Shown here: positions 21,810 through 32,539 of the stretch, piece after piece
Layout: every line of letters begins with the position of its first letter
How positions within the stretch are numbered: the stretch's first letter is position 1
DNA from: Adiantum capillus-veneris
Taxonomy: Eukaryota; Streptophyta; Polypodiopsida; Polypodiales; Pteridaceae
Reading direction: 5' to 3'
Length of the DNA: 64,000 bases
Assembly: GCA_014529385.2 (NCBI GenBank)
Contig: CM043966.1
Span: 144,446,711 to 144,510,710 of the forward strand
Translations under genes and position numbers: made by a program
The notes under the pieces: model-generated
Databases searched by the model: none
Seen by the model: the letters and a program-made list of their open reading frames with translations, nothing else
Told to the model about the DNA's origin: nothing

Positions 21810-23004
21810 ATGGTTGGATCACAGGACACTGCTCTTTACAATATGAAGAAGCTGGATGGAACCAATTTCCCATTGTGGAAGAAGCAGATTTGGCATGTGT
21901 TGGTACAAAAGAAGCAGATAAAACCTATAAATCTCAAGGGGATAAAACCACAAGATATGGACGAAGATGAATGGAGCGAAATGGATGAATTGGAACTTTC
22001 TACCATTATGCTGACTTTGGCAGAAAGCGTTTACTTCAATGTAGCAGACGAGATGTCGGCTTATCAAGCATGGTTAAAGCTGAGTGATCTTTATGAGAAG
22101 CAGAGTGCAGCTTCATAGGTATACTGGCTTAAGAAGCTTGTTGACTTGAAGATGAAAGAAGGGACACCTATGTCCAATCATCTGAATGAATTCAACACAA
22201 TCTATAGTCAGTTGTCATCTCAAGGTGTCAAGTTTGATGAACCTGTTAGAGCTATGTTCCTATTGATCACATTGCCGGAAAGTTGGGACACTTTTTGCAC
22301 AGCTTTGAGTAATTCTGCACCTCTAGATGGTTTGAACATAGCAGGTGTAGAAGGAATTCTGCTTACTGAAGAAACCAATAGAAAGACAATGGAAAAAGGC
22401 AAAGGAACAGCCTTAGTTGTCAGGGGAAGGACCAAAGAAAAGTACAAAGGTGGAAAGAGGAATCAATCTCGTAGCAAGTCCCGCAGTGCTAAAGGCAAGA
22501 GTGACATAGAATGCTACCATTGTGGCAAGAAGGGTCACATGAAAAGAGACTGCAGAGAATGGAAAGCAGAAAAAGGCAAAGAGAAAGCTGAAGACCATGG
22601 TGAGAAGAAAAAGTCCTCAGTGAAGATTCAAGAAATAAATGTGACAAACACTGTTGCAGAGGATGACAGTCTAGTGTCAGGAGACATCTACTTCTTGAAG
22701 AATACAATGGACTCAGCTCTTCTTACAGCATCTGATGAAAATGCACTGAGTGACTGGATTATAGACTCAGGGGCATCACTTCATGTGCCTCCAAACAAGG
22801 AGTGGTTTACCTCTTATGTGACCACTAAAGATCATGTTCGGCTAGGCAATGGGCACACATGTGAGATCTTAGGTGTTGGAGATGTTCAATTGAAGTTTCA
22901 GAATGGCTCTTCTTTCACGCTGAAGAATGTGAGACATGTTCCCTCAATTACAAAGATCTTGATCAGCACAGGTTTACTTGATGATGCTGGCTACGTCACC
23001 TTTG
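21810..23004 (+). pseudogene. Copia B gag and protease, cut by inversion breakpoint
   Basis: Starts at ATG 21810. A single TAG at 22116-22118 interrupts an otherwise open frame to the breakpoint. Copia gag features are LDGTNFPLWKKQIW at the N-terminus, WLKKLVDLKM after the stop, and a CCHC zinc knuckle CYHCGKKGHMKRDC at about 22512-22553. The protease motif is WIIDSGASLHV (about 22755-22787), followed by VRHVPSITKILIS. The frame ends in DDAGYVTF at the inversion breakpoint (CTTTG, 23000-23004). Its continuation, the pre-integrase domain, is on the minus strand from 30758. Sequence after 23004 belongs to copia A. Confidence 0.9.
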
Positions 23005-24494
23005 ATGTCCTGCATGTTAGCACTTGCAATCAACATGTCATCAACATACAACATTAGGATGATGAATTTGCATCTTGTGAATCCATGATCCAACATCCAT
23101 CGATCAAACTTCAAGTACCATTGTCTTGATGCTTGCTTTAAACCATACAAGCTCTTCTTTAATCTGCAAACCATTTTCTCCTTACCTTTTACTTCATACC
23201 CCTTTGGTTGAAGCATGTAGATTTCCTCCTCTAAGTCACCGTGAGGGAATGCCGTATTTACATCCATTTGCTCGAGATTTAGATCATGAGCAGCCACAAG
23301 GCTTAAGAAAAGCCTAATTGAGTTCATTTTTACAACAAGAGAAAATATTTCATTGAAGTCAATACCTTTCTTTTGAGAAAAACCTTTTACCACAAGCCTA
23401 GACTTGTACCTTTTCTTCCCACCTTCTTCTTCCTTCAACTTGTACACCCATTTGTTTTGAAGTGCCCGCCTACCTTTAGGCAACTCAACCAACTCCCATG
23501 TTTGGTTGCGATGTAGTGAGTCCATCTCCACTTGCATGCTCTGCGTCCATTCTTCTTTGGATTCATGTTGCATATCTTCATATGATTCCGGCTCTCCAGA
23601 ATCTGAGATCAAGAGATGGTTGAAGGAAGGAACAAACCTTTCTGGAGGTCTACTTGCTCTTGTAGATCTTCGGGGAATAGGTTGAGGCTCCTCATTTGGT
23701 TGACGTTGTTGCACATTGTCACCGTTTGCAGTCCTTGAGTCTTCACCGTCCTCAAGCTCCATGTACTCATCACCTATTTCTTTTGTTTGTTTTCTTTTCA
23801 AGTAATCTTTGTACATATTTTTTTCATTAATAATTACATCCCTACTCCTTAATATTTTACCATCTTCAGGATTCCATAGGCGATACCCAAAGTCTCCTTC
23901 TCCATAGCCAATGAAGAAACACTTTTTGGACTTTGCATCTAGCTTTGATCTTAGGCTTCTATCTATGTGCATGAAAGCCTCACACCCAAACACTTTGAGA
24001 AATGCATAATTCACCGGTTTACCTGTCCATGCCTCTTCTGGAACTCCCCCATCCAATGCCGTTGAGGGTGACCGATTGATTAAGTACACAGACGTACTTA
24101 CAGCTTCCGCCCAAAGCTCAAGCGGTAGGCCTGCATGTAGCCGCATGCTTCGTGCTCGCTCCATGATTGTCCTGTTCATCCTTTCCAAAATCCCATTTTG
24201 TTGAGGTGTCCTTGGGGTTGTCCTTTGCCTCCGAATGCCATTGCTAGCACAAAAGCTTTCAAAAGCTTGGCTGCAATATTCACCTCCATTGTCGGATTTG
24301 AGGCATTTAACCTTGGTACCTGTTTCATTCTCCACAAAGGCTTTCCACCTTTGAAATATGGAAAATACATCGGATCTATTCTTCATGACATAAACCCATG
24401 TTTTTCTAGTCGCATCGTCTATGAATGTTACATAGTACAATGAGCCACCAAGTGACGGTGTAGTTGCAGGACCCCAAACATCAGAATGAACCAA
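22996..24494 (-). CDS. Copia A integrase core to mid-RT, truncated by inversion
   Basis: Open minus-strand frame of about 500 codons. The integrase core has LVHSDVWGP (first Asp), KSDNGGEY (second Asp) and PQQNGILERMNRT (Glu). Then come FGCEAFMHI and the RT part with KWVYKLK, DVNTAFPHGDL, SLYGLKQASRQWY and catalytic YVDDMLIAS. It ends at the breakpoint after NMQDIK; the remainder of RT and RNase H lies on the plus strand from 30759. It is one frame out from the upstream gag-protease frame at an A-rich run near 24500. The first codon of the frame is TTG, so it is read as a continuation, not an independent start. Confidence 0.92.
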
Positions 24495-25921
24495 CTCAAG
24501 TTTTTTATTTTTCTTTCATTTCCTAATTTTTGAAAATTTACCCTCTTTTGTTTACCATAAACACAATCTTCACAGAACTCTAAGTCCACTTCTTTCAAAC
24601 CTGGTAGAAGCTTCTTTGTTTGAAGGATTTGCATTCCTTTGGCACTCATATGCCCAAGTCGGTAGTGCCACACCGCACTGTCAACTTCTGTAGTTGCTGC
24701 ACAAGCTAAAGGTTGCGTGCTAACAGTACACAAGTAAAGTGTACCGACTTTTTCTCCCTTGGAAACCACCAAAGATCCCTTTGAGATCTTCCACCGTTTG
24801 TTTCCGAATGCAATGTTGTGACCTTCATCGTCCAATTGTCCTGTAGAGATCAAATTTTTGCGAAGAGAAGGAACATGCCTAACATCTTTAAGCTTCCATT
24901 CATTTTCGTTAGCAGTTTTGACAGAAACTGTACCTTTGCCGACAATCTCACAAGCTTCATCATCTCCCAAGTATACATACCCAAAATTACCTTTGGTGTA
25001 GTCTTGGAAATGTTGCTTGTGTAGTGTCGCATGGAATGAAGCCCCGGAATCTACTATCCAGGAATTAGACACATTGTCTAATGAGAGAATTAGAGCATCT
25101 TGCTCTACTTTACCTGCCACATTGGCCTCCGATGTTGGCTTGTTGTCTTGAGACTCTGTCTTCTTCTTCTTCTTGGACCAGCAACCCTTCTTGATGTGGC
25201 CCTTCTTGCCGCAGTTCCAACATTCAAGAACTGACTTTGTGCGTGACTTGCTCCGCCTTGAGCGATCACGACCCTTTTGGTTTTTGAACCTCTCCTTAGG
25301 CCTTCCTCTTGTTTCCACTGATATTGCAGCACTTGATGATTCTCCTGTGCTTCTCCTTCGCATTTCCTCGCTTAGGAGAACACCCACAACATCATCAAAA
25401 TTAAGAGCATTTGTGCCAGAGATAGAATTACTTACAGCCATCACAAGGCTGTCCCAACTATCCGGTAGAGATGATAGTATAAGGAGAGCTCGCAGTTCGT
25501 CATCGAAATTGATTTTCTCTGATCGAAGTTGACTTATGTTTGTGTTAAAGTCATTTAGGTTTTCTGCAACTGAACCATTCTCTGCCATCTTTAGATTGAA
25601 CAAGCGCTTCATAAGAAATACCTTATTGGATGCCGATGGTTTCTCGTAGAAGTCGTCAAGTGACTTCATCAAGTCCTCCGTGGTCTTCATCTCCGAAACA
25701 TTGAAGGCCACCGTTGACGCCAAGCTTAACCGGATTGTTCCCAGTGCCTTTCGATCAAGGACAATCCATGCTTCATCTGCCATTGTTGCGGGCTTCTTCG
25801 CAAGACCGCCTAGTGGCAAATAGAGGTCCTTCTGGTAGAGATAGTCTTTAATCTGCATCTTCCAATGTTGGTAGTTTTTGCCATTGAACTTCTCAATCTT
25901 GAGCTTCCCTTCCTCCGCCAT
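24428..25921 (-). CDS. Copia A gag, protease and pre-integrase domain
   Basis: Starts at ATG 25921 (MAEEGKLKIEKFNGKN), 60 bp after the primer site; a GTG nine bases upstream is in frame but not needed. About 495 open codons: the gag domain (YQHWKMQIKDYL), an arginine/serine-rich segment, the zinc knuckle CWNCGKKGHIKKGC, the protease WIVDSGASFHAT, and the GAG-pre-integrase domain with WHYRLGHMSAKGM and FCEDCVYGKQ (H-H-C-C). The frame is lost near 24500 just before the integrase core, consistent with a one-base slip in an A run. This is a well-preserved young-looking copy. Confidence 0.93.
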   Translation of the reverse strand: MAEEGKLKIEKFNGKNYQHWKMQIKDYLYQKDLYLPLGGLAKKPATMADEAWIVLDRKALGTIRLSLASTVAFNVSEMKTTEDLMKSLDDFYEKPSASNKVFLMKRLFNLKMAENGSVAENLNDFNTNISQLRSEKINFDDELRALLILSSLPDSWDSLVMAVSNSISGTNALNFDDVVGVLLSEEMRRRSTGESSSAAISVETRGRPKERFKNQKGRDRSRRSKSRTKSVLECWNCGKKGHIKKGCWSKKKKKTESQDNKPTSEANVAGKVEQDALILSLDNVSNSWIVDSGASFHATLHKQHFQDYTKGNFGYVYLGDDEACEIVGKGTVSVKTANENEWKLKDVRHVPSLRKNLISTGQLDDEGHNIAFGNKRWKISKGSLVVSKGEKVGTLYLCTVSTQPLACAATTEVDSAVWHYRLGHMSAKGMQILQTKKLLPGLKEVDLEFCEDCVYGKQKRVNFQKLGNERKIKNLSWFILMFGVLQLHRHLVAHCTM

Positions 25922-25980
25922 AACTCCCACTCAATTCAAGGAATCCTTTCCTTGAGATAATTTAGTTACGAGCAAACCTT

Positions 25981-25992
25981 GCTCTGATACCA
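25981..25992 (-). other. Copia A primer-binding site (initiator tRNA-Met)
   Basis: Reads TGGTATCAGAGC on the minus strand, two bases inside the 5' LTR end. Confidence 0.92.
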
Positions 25993-25994
25993 GT

Positions 25995-26727
25995 TGTTAG
26001 GAAATAAGACGTAGCTAAATAGATTTTTGAGTAGATTACTTAATGGAGAGAGATAGATTTCACACACAAGAGATTATAGAGTAGAGAGAGAGAGAGAGAG
26101 AGAGAGTACACACGATATATGTGGTTCACCCAATGTGGGCTACGTCCACGGGAAAGCAGCCACTCAATGTCTTTAGCACTTCAAAAGAAGAAGTAGTTTA
26201 CAAAGGGATTAAACCCTTAATAGAGCTCCCGCCTTGCTTCACTCTCACCACCTCACACTCACCTTGTTGCATCAACTTCACACTATGAAATGTGTGTAGA
26301 AATGGCCTCCTTTTATAGGCCAAAAGGGCTGCCGTCTCTTATGAGAGACAGCCATGTGTAGCGGCCCTTGTGCGAATAAGTCCAAATCGGACCCTCCAAT
26401 CCGCCCATGTGTGGCGGCCCTTGAGAAGACAAGTCCGCTTTTGAATTCGGCCACCGGCCATTGAATTCGGCCACCGGCCAACCGACCGGTTGTTTTCCGA
26501 CCACTTTCCGGCCGCCGTCCGGCCATAATTCCGGCGGAAAAAAAAGTCTCCGGGGCCTCCGCCCGCGAGGCCTCTAAAGTTGCCCTTGATTCTTGTCCGT
26601 GAAAATTTTGGTTTCCGGTGACTGATTTTCCTTCACGCACGATGGCTTCTCCTCATAATGGGGGCCTTACAAATGTGCTTTTTTACCATAGAAAATTACA
26701 AGGGTAAATCAAGCTCCATACTTAACA
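25995..26727 (-). repeat. 5' LTR of copia A (733 bp, inverted with its element half)
   Basis: On the minus strand it begins TGTTAAGTATGGAG and ends TTTCCTAACA. It matches the plus-strand LTR at 31728-32465 with modest differences, including a short deletion in the GC-rich part. A TATA box (TATAAAA, minus) is at 26311-26317. It includes an (AG)n run near 26083-26108. The minus-strand frames at 26278-26640 are GC-rich LTR sequence, not genes. Confidence 0.92.
26311..26317 (-). promoter_or_regulatory. TATA box in copia A 5' LTR
   Basis: TATAAAA on the minus strand, matched at 32151-32157 in the other LTR; it drives element transcription. Confidence 0.65.
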
Positions 26728-26732
26728 CTACT
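26728..26732. repeat. Target-site duplication of copia A (inverted copy)
   Basis: CTACT, the reverse complement of AGTAG at 32466-32470. The pair supports a single insertion later split by inversion. Confidence 0.85.
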
Positions 26733-27151
26733 ACCTCTTTGTATGACACTAGTCCATCTATCTCCACCTTATCACGCACTTCCTCATGCAAGAAATCCAT
26801 GAATTTACTCAACTTTTAAAAATCAGCATTTTCTACAGCAGTTACTTTGATTAATTTCCTCCAAAGGGCTTCGAATTCTCACTCAGATGCTTGAAAATCA
26901 CCTTCCAAGATATGCTTCAAACCATCCAACTTTGGATTTACTTCGTCCAGCTGCTCATCAAATCTTCTTTGAAAAGACGCCTCTAGGGCTTCACAATCTG
27001 CCTTGTCTTCTTCATGTAGGCCATCGAACCATAGCCTCGCTTTACCATGAACGAGGAGCGGGAGCACCTGCACATGCATCATCTTTTCTTGATAGACCGC
27101 TTTCCAATACGAAAAATCCGTAGTCTTGGAGCTAGGTTTCCACATCTTCAA
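26733..27151 (-). pseudogene. Gypsy element D gag fragment (interrupted by copia A)
   Basis: The minus-strand frame at 27151-26879 shows a Ty3-type gag core: MHVQVLPLLVHGKARLWFDG followed by acidic text and a helix. It continues beyond a TGA near 26880 (EFEALWRKLIK) and a TAA to the copia A target site. On the ancestral map the same frame goes on at 32466 (LEKGRTKKMLKKHEA), so copia A inserted inside this gag. Confidence 0.65.
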
Positions 27152-27620
27152 CCCTAATGAAAATGGGAAATCCCACCCAAGCCATCACTAGCAGCACCTG
27201 CTCTTCAAAGGTCGCAACTTTGGCATCACCAAAATCACCACTTCGATATCAACTAGGAGAATCAGACAGCTCCTCAGTGGGGGGCACCAGAAGACGGAGA
27301 GGGGAATGGGAGAACACGCTCGGCACAAAAACAAAGGCCTCCCTATAGCTCAGGGTATCCATAGCACCCCTATCCTCTCGGAAAACACCTTCAAAAACAC
27401 TTTTTACACTAGTAGACCACGGCTTGCTCTTTTCCCAATGCTCACACACTCCACAAATCCACCACACAATGCACACCTACTGCCACGGTCTATCTCCAAC
27501 CTTACACACGCACACAGCCGCTCAATATCGCTCTCTCACACAAAGCACCATTGGTCCGTGGGGGGCACACACATCCACACTTCTGGCACCGAGGGGAAAC
27601 ACGAAAGCAGGAGAAAGAGA
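27152..27620 (-). repeat. Gypsy leader repeat, copy 1 (upstream of D gag)
   Basis: About 330 bp at 27290-27620 on the minus strand align with 32540-32849 on the plus strand, for example around TTTTTGAAGGTGTTTTC and GTGTGGTGGATTTGT. Both copies end just before a gag frame, so this looks like a conserved element leader. The plus-strand frames here are not supported as genes. Confidence 0.6.
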
Positions 27621-27689
27621 AGGGGGGAATAGGAAACAAGAGCAAAACGGGGCAAGAGTGGCTTGATTACACTTCAAAAGGCATGTACA

Positions 27690-27694
27690 AAGGC
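27690..27694. repeat. Target-site duplication of copia B (inverted copy)
   Basis: AAGGC, the reverse complement of GCCTT at 20512-20516. Confidence 0.85.
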
Positions 27695-27886
27695 TGAAGG
27701 AGTACGATCGGAAGTGCGACGCGAGAGAGAGTGCGAGAAGAAGAGCACGACGATATGGTGAACTCGCTCTACTGTAATGTGTAGAGCATAGTGAGTTCTT
27801 ATTAGGTTTTTACAAAAGAATATGTGTACATACCTGGCAGCCCTCCCACTTACCTGGGCGACCACATTGGGCTTTATACCCCAACA
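27695..27886 (-). repeat. 3' LTR of copia B (192 bp)
   Basis: On the minus strand it starts TGTTGGGGTATAAAG and ends TCCTTCA. Same length as, and very similar to, 20517-20708. Confidence 0.92.
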
Positions 27887-27897
27887 ACCTCCCACTT
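27887..27897 (-). other. Polypurine tract of copia B
   Basis: AAGTGGGAGGT on the minus strand, immediately before the 3' LTR. This is the usual Ty1/copia plus-strand primer. Confidence 0.88.
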
Positions 27898-27975
27898 AAA
27901 GTCCAATGTGGTACTTTAAGTGTGAGAGAAGCTACTATACAAGCTAATATACAAGAGATGTAGAGAAGTGATGTA

Positions 27976-29091
27976 CTACCCTACACCTAACTGCTTGCGA
28001 AAATGCGCAAAGCTCTCTGAGGGAAGTCCTTTTGTAAGTAGATCAACAGGATTTTCTGTGGTGTGAACTTTGACAAGATGAAGTTGCTTATCCTCGAGAA
28101 TTTCCCTGATGAAATGATACTTCACATCCACATGCTTTGTCTTTGAGTGATAAATTGGATTGCAAGCCAATTGTATAGCACTTTGACTATCACAATATAA
28201 CACATGCATCTCTTCTTTGATTCCCAAATCTGTTACTAGTCGATTAAGCCAAATTGATTCTTTGCATGCCTCTGATGCTGCAACATATTCATCCTTTGTA
28301 GTAGACTGAGTAACACAATCTTGTAATCTAGAACGCCATGATACTGCTCCACCAGCCAATGTAAAGACATACCCTGATGTAGACCGTTGGTTGTCTAAGT
28401 CACCAGCATAATCTGAGTCTGTAAAACCCTTTACACTTAGCTCCTAACTCCCATAGCATATACGCATACTCTTTATAGCTTTCAGGTATCTCAATATTCC
28501 TTTCACTGCCTCCCAATGTTTCTTGCCTGGGTTTGACATGTATCGACTTACTACTCCCACTGCAAATGCAATGTCTGGGCGAGTAGCAATCATTGCATAC
28601 ATCAAACTACCCACTACATACGCATATGGAATCTTATCCATTTCAGCCTATTCTTCCTCAGACACAGGACAATCTTGTTTGCTAAGTTTCACATATGGTG
28701 GCAATGGAACACTCAATGCCTTTCCCTTCTCCATATTGAAACGTTGCAAAACCTTGTCAATATACTCTGTTTGAGATAACCAAATCAACTTCTTTCATCT
28801 GTCTCTCTCAATGCGCATACCAAGTATATGACTTGCCTTACCCATGTCTTTCATGTCAAATGATTTTGCCATCTTTGACTTCAAAGCTGAAATTTCTTCC
28901 AAGTGCTTGCCAGCAATCAACATGTCATCCACATACAAAATAAGGATCAGCCAACTACCATCCTTAGCCTTCTTTGTATATAGACAGTGATCGAACTCAC
29001 TACGTTTGTAGCCTTGAGAAAGCATAAACTTGTGGAATTTATGGTACCATGCCCTCGGTGATTGTTTTAAGCCATAAAGACTCTTTAACAA
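27976..29091 (-). pseudogene. Copia B RT (second half) and RNase H, degenerate
   Basis: Minus strand, in pieces: 29091-28795 (SLYGLKQSPRAWY, catalytic YVDDMLIAG, ending at a TGA), 28641-28444 (GSLMYAMIATRPDIAFAVG), and 28359-27976 with RNase H motifs (STTKDEYVAASEA, YCDSQSAIQLACNP, KHVDVKYHFIRE). A TAG, a TGA and a frameshift near 28440 break the frame. It ends about 80 bp before the polypurine tract, as expected for a complete copia pol. Confidence 0.88.
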
Positions 29092-29136
29092 TTGGCGTAC
29101 CCAATCTTCCTTGCCTTTCTCAACAAACCCTTCTGG

Positions 29137-30758
29137 CTACTGCATGTAAATTTCCACATCTAAATCACCATGCAAGAACGCTGTCTTGACATCCATTTGG
29201 TGCAACACAAAATCTAATATGGCAACCAATGCAAGAAAGCATCTCAATGTAGTCATCTTGACCACCGGAGAGAAGACTTCATCAAAGTCAATGCCTTGTT
29301 CTTGCTTAAAGCCCTTGGCAACAAGCCTTGCTTTGTACTTTGGCTGACTATCATGAGCGGTGATCTTATACCTGTAAACCCATTTACAGGGTAGAGCCTT
29401 TTTGCCCCGTGGTAATTTAACTAGCTTCCATGTCTGGTTTTTATGCAGAGCTGTCATCTTTGACTGCATGGCCAATTGCCAATTCCCGGAGTCCTTCATT
29501 TGCACTGCTTCCTTGTAACATGAAGGCTCATTGTAATCAGTCAACATGACATAGTTCATAGATGGAACAAACCTATCAGGAGGTCGCGTGACACGTCCAG
29601 ATCTACGCACAATAGGTGGCTCAGGCTTAGCCACAACTTGTGGTTCCACTCTATCTTGTCCTTGCTCCTCTTGATCCCTAACATTATGTCTTGCACGTGC
29701 AGGTCCATCTTCTTGGAAGACAACTCTTCTAATCTCCTCAACCCTCTCTGGTTTAGAATGATATTTGGATTCATTAAAGTGAACATCATTTCTGCGGACA
29801 AACTTTCTGGATTCGGGATCCCAAAGTCTGTACCCCATCTCACCAGAATTACCATAGCCTAGAAAGATGCACTTTCTACTCCTTGGCTCAAGTTTGTTCC
29901 TAAATTCCTTTGGAATGTGAGTATATGCCTCACAGCCAAAGACTCTGAGATGCTTGTATGAGGGCATTTTGCTTGACCATACCATCTCTGACACTGAATC
30001 CTTCTGCAAAACCTTGCTAAGAGATCTATTTACAAGATGAACAGCTGTTGATACAGCTTCAACCCAAAACCCATTTGGCAGCTGTGCATTAGACAACATA
30101 CTTCTGACCTTCTCTTGTATGGTCCTATTCATCCTCTCAGCAACACCATTTTGAGGAGGATTGTAAGGAGCAGTAAGTTCACTTTTTATACCTTTTGACT
30201 CACAAAAGTCCTGAAAGGCCTTTGAAACATACTCTCCACCATTGTTAGTGCGTAAGCATTTAAGCTTCTTGCCACTCTGATTATCCACAAGTGTCACAAA
30301 CGTTTTGAAAACACTAAACGCTTCATCCTTGTGCTTGAGAAAGTAAACCCATACTTTCCTCGAGTAATCATCTATAAATGTCATAAAGTAAGAAACTCCC
30401 CCTAGAGATAGGTTAGGCATAGGTCCACACAAATCACTATGAACAAGTGCCGACTGTGTATCTCTTCTACTGCTTCTATGCTTATGTGGCTGCTGTGTTT
30501 GCTTACCATACAGACAATGTTCACAGAATTCAAAATCATTAAATGAAAAGCCAGGAAAATAACTAGAATGAGACAAGATTTCCATTCCCTTCTTGGACAT
30601 ATGTCCTAACCGGCTATGCCACAAAGAAACGTTCGGCTGCTTGGTTACATTGATTAAATTTTTAGAGACATTTGATACATAAATCATGTAAAGTCCTCCA
30701 GACTTTACTCCATGTGCTACTGTCATAGAACCCTTGGATATCTTCCACATGTTCTGTC
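29137..30758 (-). CDS. Copia B pre-integrase, integrase and first half of RT
   Basis: About 540 open minus-strand codons beginning at the inversion breakpoint (GQN then MWKISKGSMTVAHG). It is the direct continuation of the protease frame that stops at 23004. It carries WHSRLGHMSKKGM and FCEHCLYGKQ (pre-integrase H-H-C-C), the integrase core LVHSDLCGP, RTNNGGEY (Asp replaced by Asn at the second catalytic site) and PQNGVAERMNRT, then RT segments KWVYRYKI, KARLVAKG and DVKTAFLHGDL. A TAG at 29137-29139 follows YMQ, where the family usually has Gln. Confidence 0.93.
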
Positions 30759-31722
30759 CAAAGAGGAGCTGTCCAAATATTTTTCAATGAAAGATTTAGG
30801 TGTTGCAAAGAGGATACTTGGTATGAAAATATCAAGGGACATGACGAAGAAGACAATAAAGCTATCTCAAGAAGATTACATCAAGAAGGTACTAGAAAGG
30901 TTTGCAATGCAAAATGCAAAACCAGTTTCTACACCTTTGGCTGGTCATTTTAAACTAACGAAGGATATGTGTCCAAAGACACAAGAGGAGATAGCCTATA
31001 TGTCTAAAGTTCCATATGCTGCAACGGTAGGTTCTCTAATGTATGCTATGGTTTGGACAAGGCCAGACATTGCACATGCAGTGGGAGTTGTGAGTAGGTT
31101 CATGGACAACCCAGGTAAAGAGCATTGGCAAGCTGTGAAGTGGATACTTAGGTATCTAAAAGGGACAACAACAAATGCTTTGTATTTTGGAGGAATTGAT
31201 ATTTTTCTAAAAGGGTATGCTGATGCAGATATGGTAGGTGGCAAAGATACTCGAAGAAGCACTACTGGCTATGTGTTCACTGTTGGAGGCACAGCAGTAA
31301 GCTGGGCTTCAAAGCTGCAGAAAGTGGTTTCACTTTCTACCACGGAAGCAGAGTATGTAGCAATGGCGGAGGCAAGCAAAGAAATTTTGTGGCTTCACAG
31401 ATTCCTAGAAGAGCTTGGATTCAAACAAGACAATTGTGTCTTGTACAGTGATAGCCAAAGAGCTATCCATCTTGCGAAGAACTCAACCTTTCATTCAAGG
31501 ACAAAGCACATTGAGGTGAGATATCACTTCATACGCACTCTTTTGGAAGAGGGACAGCTAAAGCTAGGAAAGGTGCATACAAGTGAAAATCCTGCAGACA
31601 TGTTTACAAAGGTGGTCAACAAGGAGAAGTTGAGCTTTTGTCATCTTCAATCAGCACTCAAGGATAAGAAGCCAGGATGGAAAGCAGTCACAGGTTTGGT
31701 TTGGAGATCAGTCTCCAAGTGG
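30759..31722 (+). CDS. Copia A RT (second half) and RNase H
   Basis: Begins at the inversion breakpoint with KEELSKYFSMKDLG, the direct continuation of NMQDI on the minus strand at 23000. The in-frame start codon further left belongs to copia B antisense sequence. It contains GSLMYAMVWTRPDIAHAVG and RNase H motifs (LSTTEAEYVAMAEASKE, YSDSQRAIHLAKN, KHIEVRYHFIR, then ENPADMFTK). No stop interrupts it. It ends next to the polypurine tract; the open frame runs to 31746 into the LTR. Confidence 0.93.
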
Positions 31723-31727
31723 GAGAT
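31717..31727 (+). other. Polypurine tract of copia A
   Basis: AAGTGGGAGAT immediately before the 3' LTR. Confidence 0.88.
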
Positions 31728-32465
31728 TGTTAAGTATGGAGCCTGATTTACCCTTGTAATTTTCTGTGGTAAAAAAGCACATTTGTAAGGCCCCCATTAT
31801 GAGGAGAAGCCATCGTGCATGAAGGAAAATCACTCACCGGAAACCAAAATTTTCACGGACAAGAATCAGGGGCAACTTTAGAGGCCCCCGAGACTTTTTT
31901 TTCCGCCGGAATATTCCTTTTTGCCGGAATATTATGGCCGGACGGCGGCCGGAAAGTGGTCGGAAAACAACCGGTCGGTTGGCCGGTGGCCGGTGGTCGA
32001 AAGTCAATGGCCGGTGGCCGAATTCAAAAGCGGACTTGTCTTCTCAAGGGCGGCCACACATGGGCGGATTGGAGGGTCCGATTTGGACTTATTCGCACAA
32101 GGGCGGCTACACATGGTTGTCTCTCATAAGAGAGGGCAGCCCTTTTGGCCTATAAAAGGAGGCCATTTCTACACACATTTCATAGTGTGAAGTTGATGCA
32201 ACAAGGTGAGTGTGAGGTGGTGAGAGTGAAGCAAGGCGGGAGCTCTATTAAGGGTTTAATCCCTTTGTAAACTATTTCTTCTTTTGAAGTGCTAAAGACA
32301 TTGAGTGGCTGCTTTCCCGTGGACGTAGCCCACATTGGGTGAACCACATATATCGTGTGTACTCTCTCTCTCTCTCTACTCTATAATCTCTTGTGTGTGA
32401 AATCTATCTCTTTCCATTAAGTAATCTACTCAAAAATCTATTTAGCTACGTCTTATTTCCTAACA
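31728..32465 (+). repeat. 3' LTR of copia A (738 bp)
   Basis: Begins TGTTAAGTATGGAG and ends TTTCCTAACA. Contains a TATA box at 32151-32157 and a (CT)n run near 32362-32378. It pairs with 25995-26727. Frames at 31815-32190 are GC-rich LTR sequence. Confidence 0.92.
32151..32157 (+). promoter_or_regulatory. TATA box in copia A 3' LTR
   Basis: TATAAAA after CTTTTGGCC, the same place as in the other LTR. Confidence 0.65.
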
Positions 32466-32470
32466 AGTAG
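32466..32470. repeat. Target-site duplication of copia A, right copy
   Basis: AGTAG directly after the LTR; its partner is CTACT at 26728-26732. Confidence 0.85.
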
Positions 32471-32539
32471 CTCTAGAAAAAGGGCGGACCAAAAAGATGT
32501 TGAAGAAGCACGAAGCTAGGTAGGGTTTGTCAGGCGCTC
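32471..32539 (+). pseudogene. Continuation of element D gag
   Basis: Reads as LEKGRTKKMLKKHEA in the frame that matches the gag fragment left of copia A on the ancestral map, then meets a TAG and the second leader repeat. Short and low in information. Confidence 0.4.

Larger units (their letters stand above)
23000..30763. other. Inverted segment (~7.8 kb) spanning two copia elements
   Basis: At 23000-23004 (CTTTG) copia B protease in plus orientation is fused to copia A RT in minus orientation. At 30759-30763 (CAAAG) copia B pre-integrase (minus) is fused to copia A RT (plus). Reversing the interval rejoins both elements in the same orientation with no base missing and the reading frame of each kept. 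Both elements' 5-bp target duplications then also fall at their proper outer ends. Confidence 0.9.

Noticed and set aside
26278-26640. Minus-strand frame in copia A LTR (also plus-strand frames at 31815-32190)
   Set aside because: Lies wholly inside the LTRs, GC-rich, and open in several frames at once; no domain.
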